A stretch of 5,797 bases of DNA from an uncultured Solobacterium sp. (GTDB lineage Bacteria; Bacillota_I; Bacilli_A; Erysipelotrichales; Erysipelotrichaceae). Under the pieces are notes generated by a model, which made no database searches, was not told the DNA's origin, and saw only the letters and a list, made by a program, of their open reading frames with translations. A program made the position numbers and the translations under genes. The DNA lies in NCBI GenBank assembly GCA_905235315.1, contig CAJOLG010000133.1:1-5797 (forward strand). The letters are read 5' to 3'. The first letter of the stretch is position 1. Every line of letters starts with the position of its first letter. Of this stretch, positions 5,473-5,797 are shown in pieces.

Positions 5473-5797
5473 TTAACTCCACTTTTTAAGGGCATATGCC
5501 GCAAGAACCGCCGTAACGGCTGCGCTCAGTAGTCCTGTAAGATATCTTCCCAGGCCCTGGTCATAGGTATTCGGTATGATCCGCTGTACCGGGACCGGAA
5601 TCACCGGCGTCGGCTTCTTATCCGGTCCGCCGCCCGATTCGTTCTTTTTCCACACAGCCGTAAAGGTATGGTCTTCCGTAACGGTATACGTATCACCGGG
5701 ATGACATTCGGGGCTTTCCCAGTACTGGAATGTATACCCCGCCCGTACCGGCGCTTCATGAATCGAGATCTCGGTTCCGCCGGGATACTCCTCGAGG
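5473..5797 (-). CDS. C-terminal end of a second surface protein with B-repeat and LPXTG-like anchor (partial)
   Basis: The frame is open from the right edge (5796) to the TAA at 5475-5473: 107 codons of a longer protein. Residues 1-48 of the fragment are a B-repeat half (EAPVRAGYTFQYWES, then DTYTVTEDHTFTAVW). A Gly/Pro linker follows (KKNESGGGPDKKPTP, VIPVPVQR), then IPNTYD, a spacer, the hydrophobic run LTGLLSAAVTAVLAAYAL and the tail KKWS. From IPNTY to the end is 34 residues. That is the size and layout of a cell-wall sorting signal, but with Y where LPXTG has G. It is either a variant sortase substrate or a simple C-terminal membrane anchor. The linker and the sequence from IIPNTYD to GLGRY are nearly identical to those of the PI-PLC protein next door. 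The N-terminal part, and so the main activity, is outside the window. A terminator follows the stop codon. Confidence 0.88.
   Translation of the reverse strand, partial: LEEYPGGTEISIHEAPVRAGYTFQYWESPECHPGDTYTVTEDHTFTAVWKKNESGGGPDKKPTPVIPVPVQRIIPNTYDQGLGRYLTGLLSAAVTAVLAAYALKKWS
5544..5700 (-). repeat. 3'-end sequence shared with the PI-PLC gene, copy 2
   Basis: This is the partner of the copy at 1001-1151. It keeps the intact reading frame into the hydrophobic anchor, so it serves as the reference that exposes the frameshift in copy 1. Confidence 0.85.

Noticed and set aside
5047..5532. Plus-strand open frame of 161 codons crossing the intergenic spacer
   Set aside because: It overlaps the signal-peptide end of the PI-PLC gene, the spacer with its terminator and promoter, and the end of the neighbouring gene. 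It has no protein-like features.
5473..5655. A 60-residue gene starting at the GTG at 5655
   Set aside because: The frame stays open upstream to the window edge and continues a B-repeat, so the GTG is an internal valine codon of a larger gene.

Overview
The window looks like a chromosomal segment of a Gram-positive (Bacillota) bacterium, probably from an animal gut or mouth. The evidence is a very large secreted protein with a Firmicutes-type signal peptide, InlB/Listeria-Bacteroides B-repeats (Flg_new type), the 'CTEPG...CxxCG...LPALGHDW' Cys/His repeats common in clostridial and erysipelotrichial surface proteins, and a cell-wall-sorting-like C-terminus. By eye, base composition is near 50% G+C. 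I lean toward Erysipelotrichia or Clostridia but cannot settle the family from sequence alone.

All three genes lie on the minus strand, so transcription runs right to left. (1) At 5797-5473 is the last 107 codons of a surface-protein gene that enters from the right: a B-repeat, a Gly/Pro linker, IPNTYD, a hydrophobic segment and a KK tail. A hairpin terminator follows at about 5420-5381. (2) A spacer at 5472-5214 carries the terminator, palindromes and a good sigma-A-like promoter whose -10 sits only 7 bases from the next start codon. (3) At 5213-954 is a 1419-residue secreted multidomain protein. It has a signal peptide, an N-terminal beta-repeat domain, a PI-PLC X catalytic domain with all expected catalytic residues, a right-handed beta-helix, a B-repeat, about eight Cys/His repeats plus a degenerate one, a second B-repeat, and a C-terminus that appears frameshifted so that the membrane/wall anchor is lost. 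(4) A short spacer at 953-843 carries a promoter built around iterated TGGTATTC motifs. (5) At 842-1, running off the left edge, is a gene fusing an N-terminal STAS (SpoIIAA-like anti-anti-sigma) domain to a Cof-type HAD phosphatase.

The two surface-protein genes are tandem relatives that share their 3' ends at both the DNA and protein level. The large protein plausibly acts outside the cell on phosphatidylinositol or glycosyl-PI lipids, with the other modules serving as adhesion or stalk parts. The STAS-HAD gene has its own promoter and is probably a separate regulatory unit. Its pairing of a phospho-switch domain with a phosphatase domain is the most unusual thing here. I see no RNA genes, CRISPR arrays, insertion sequences or phage genes.
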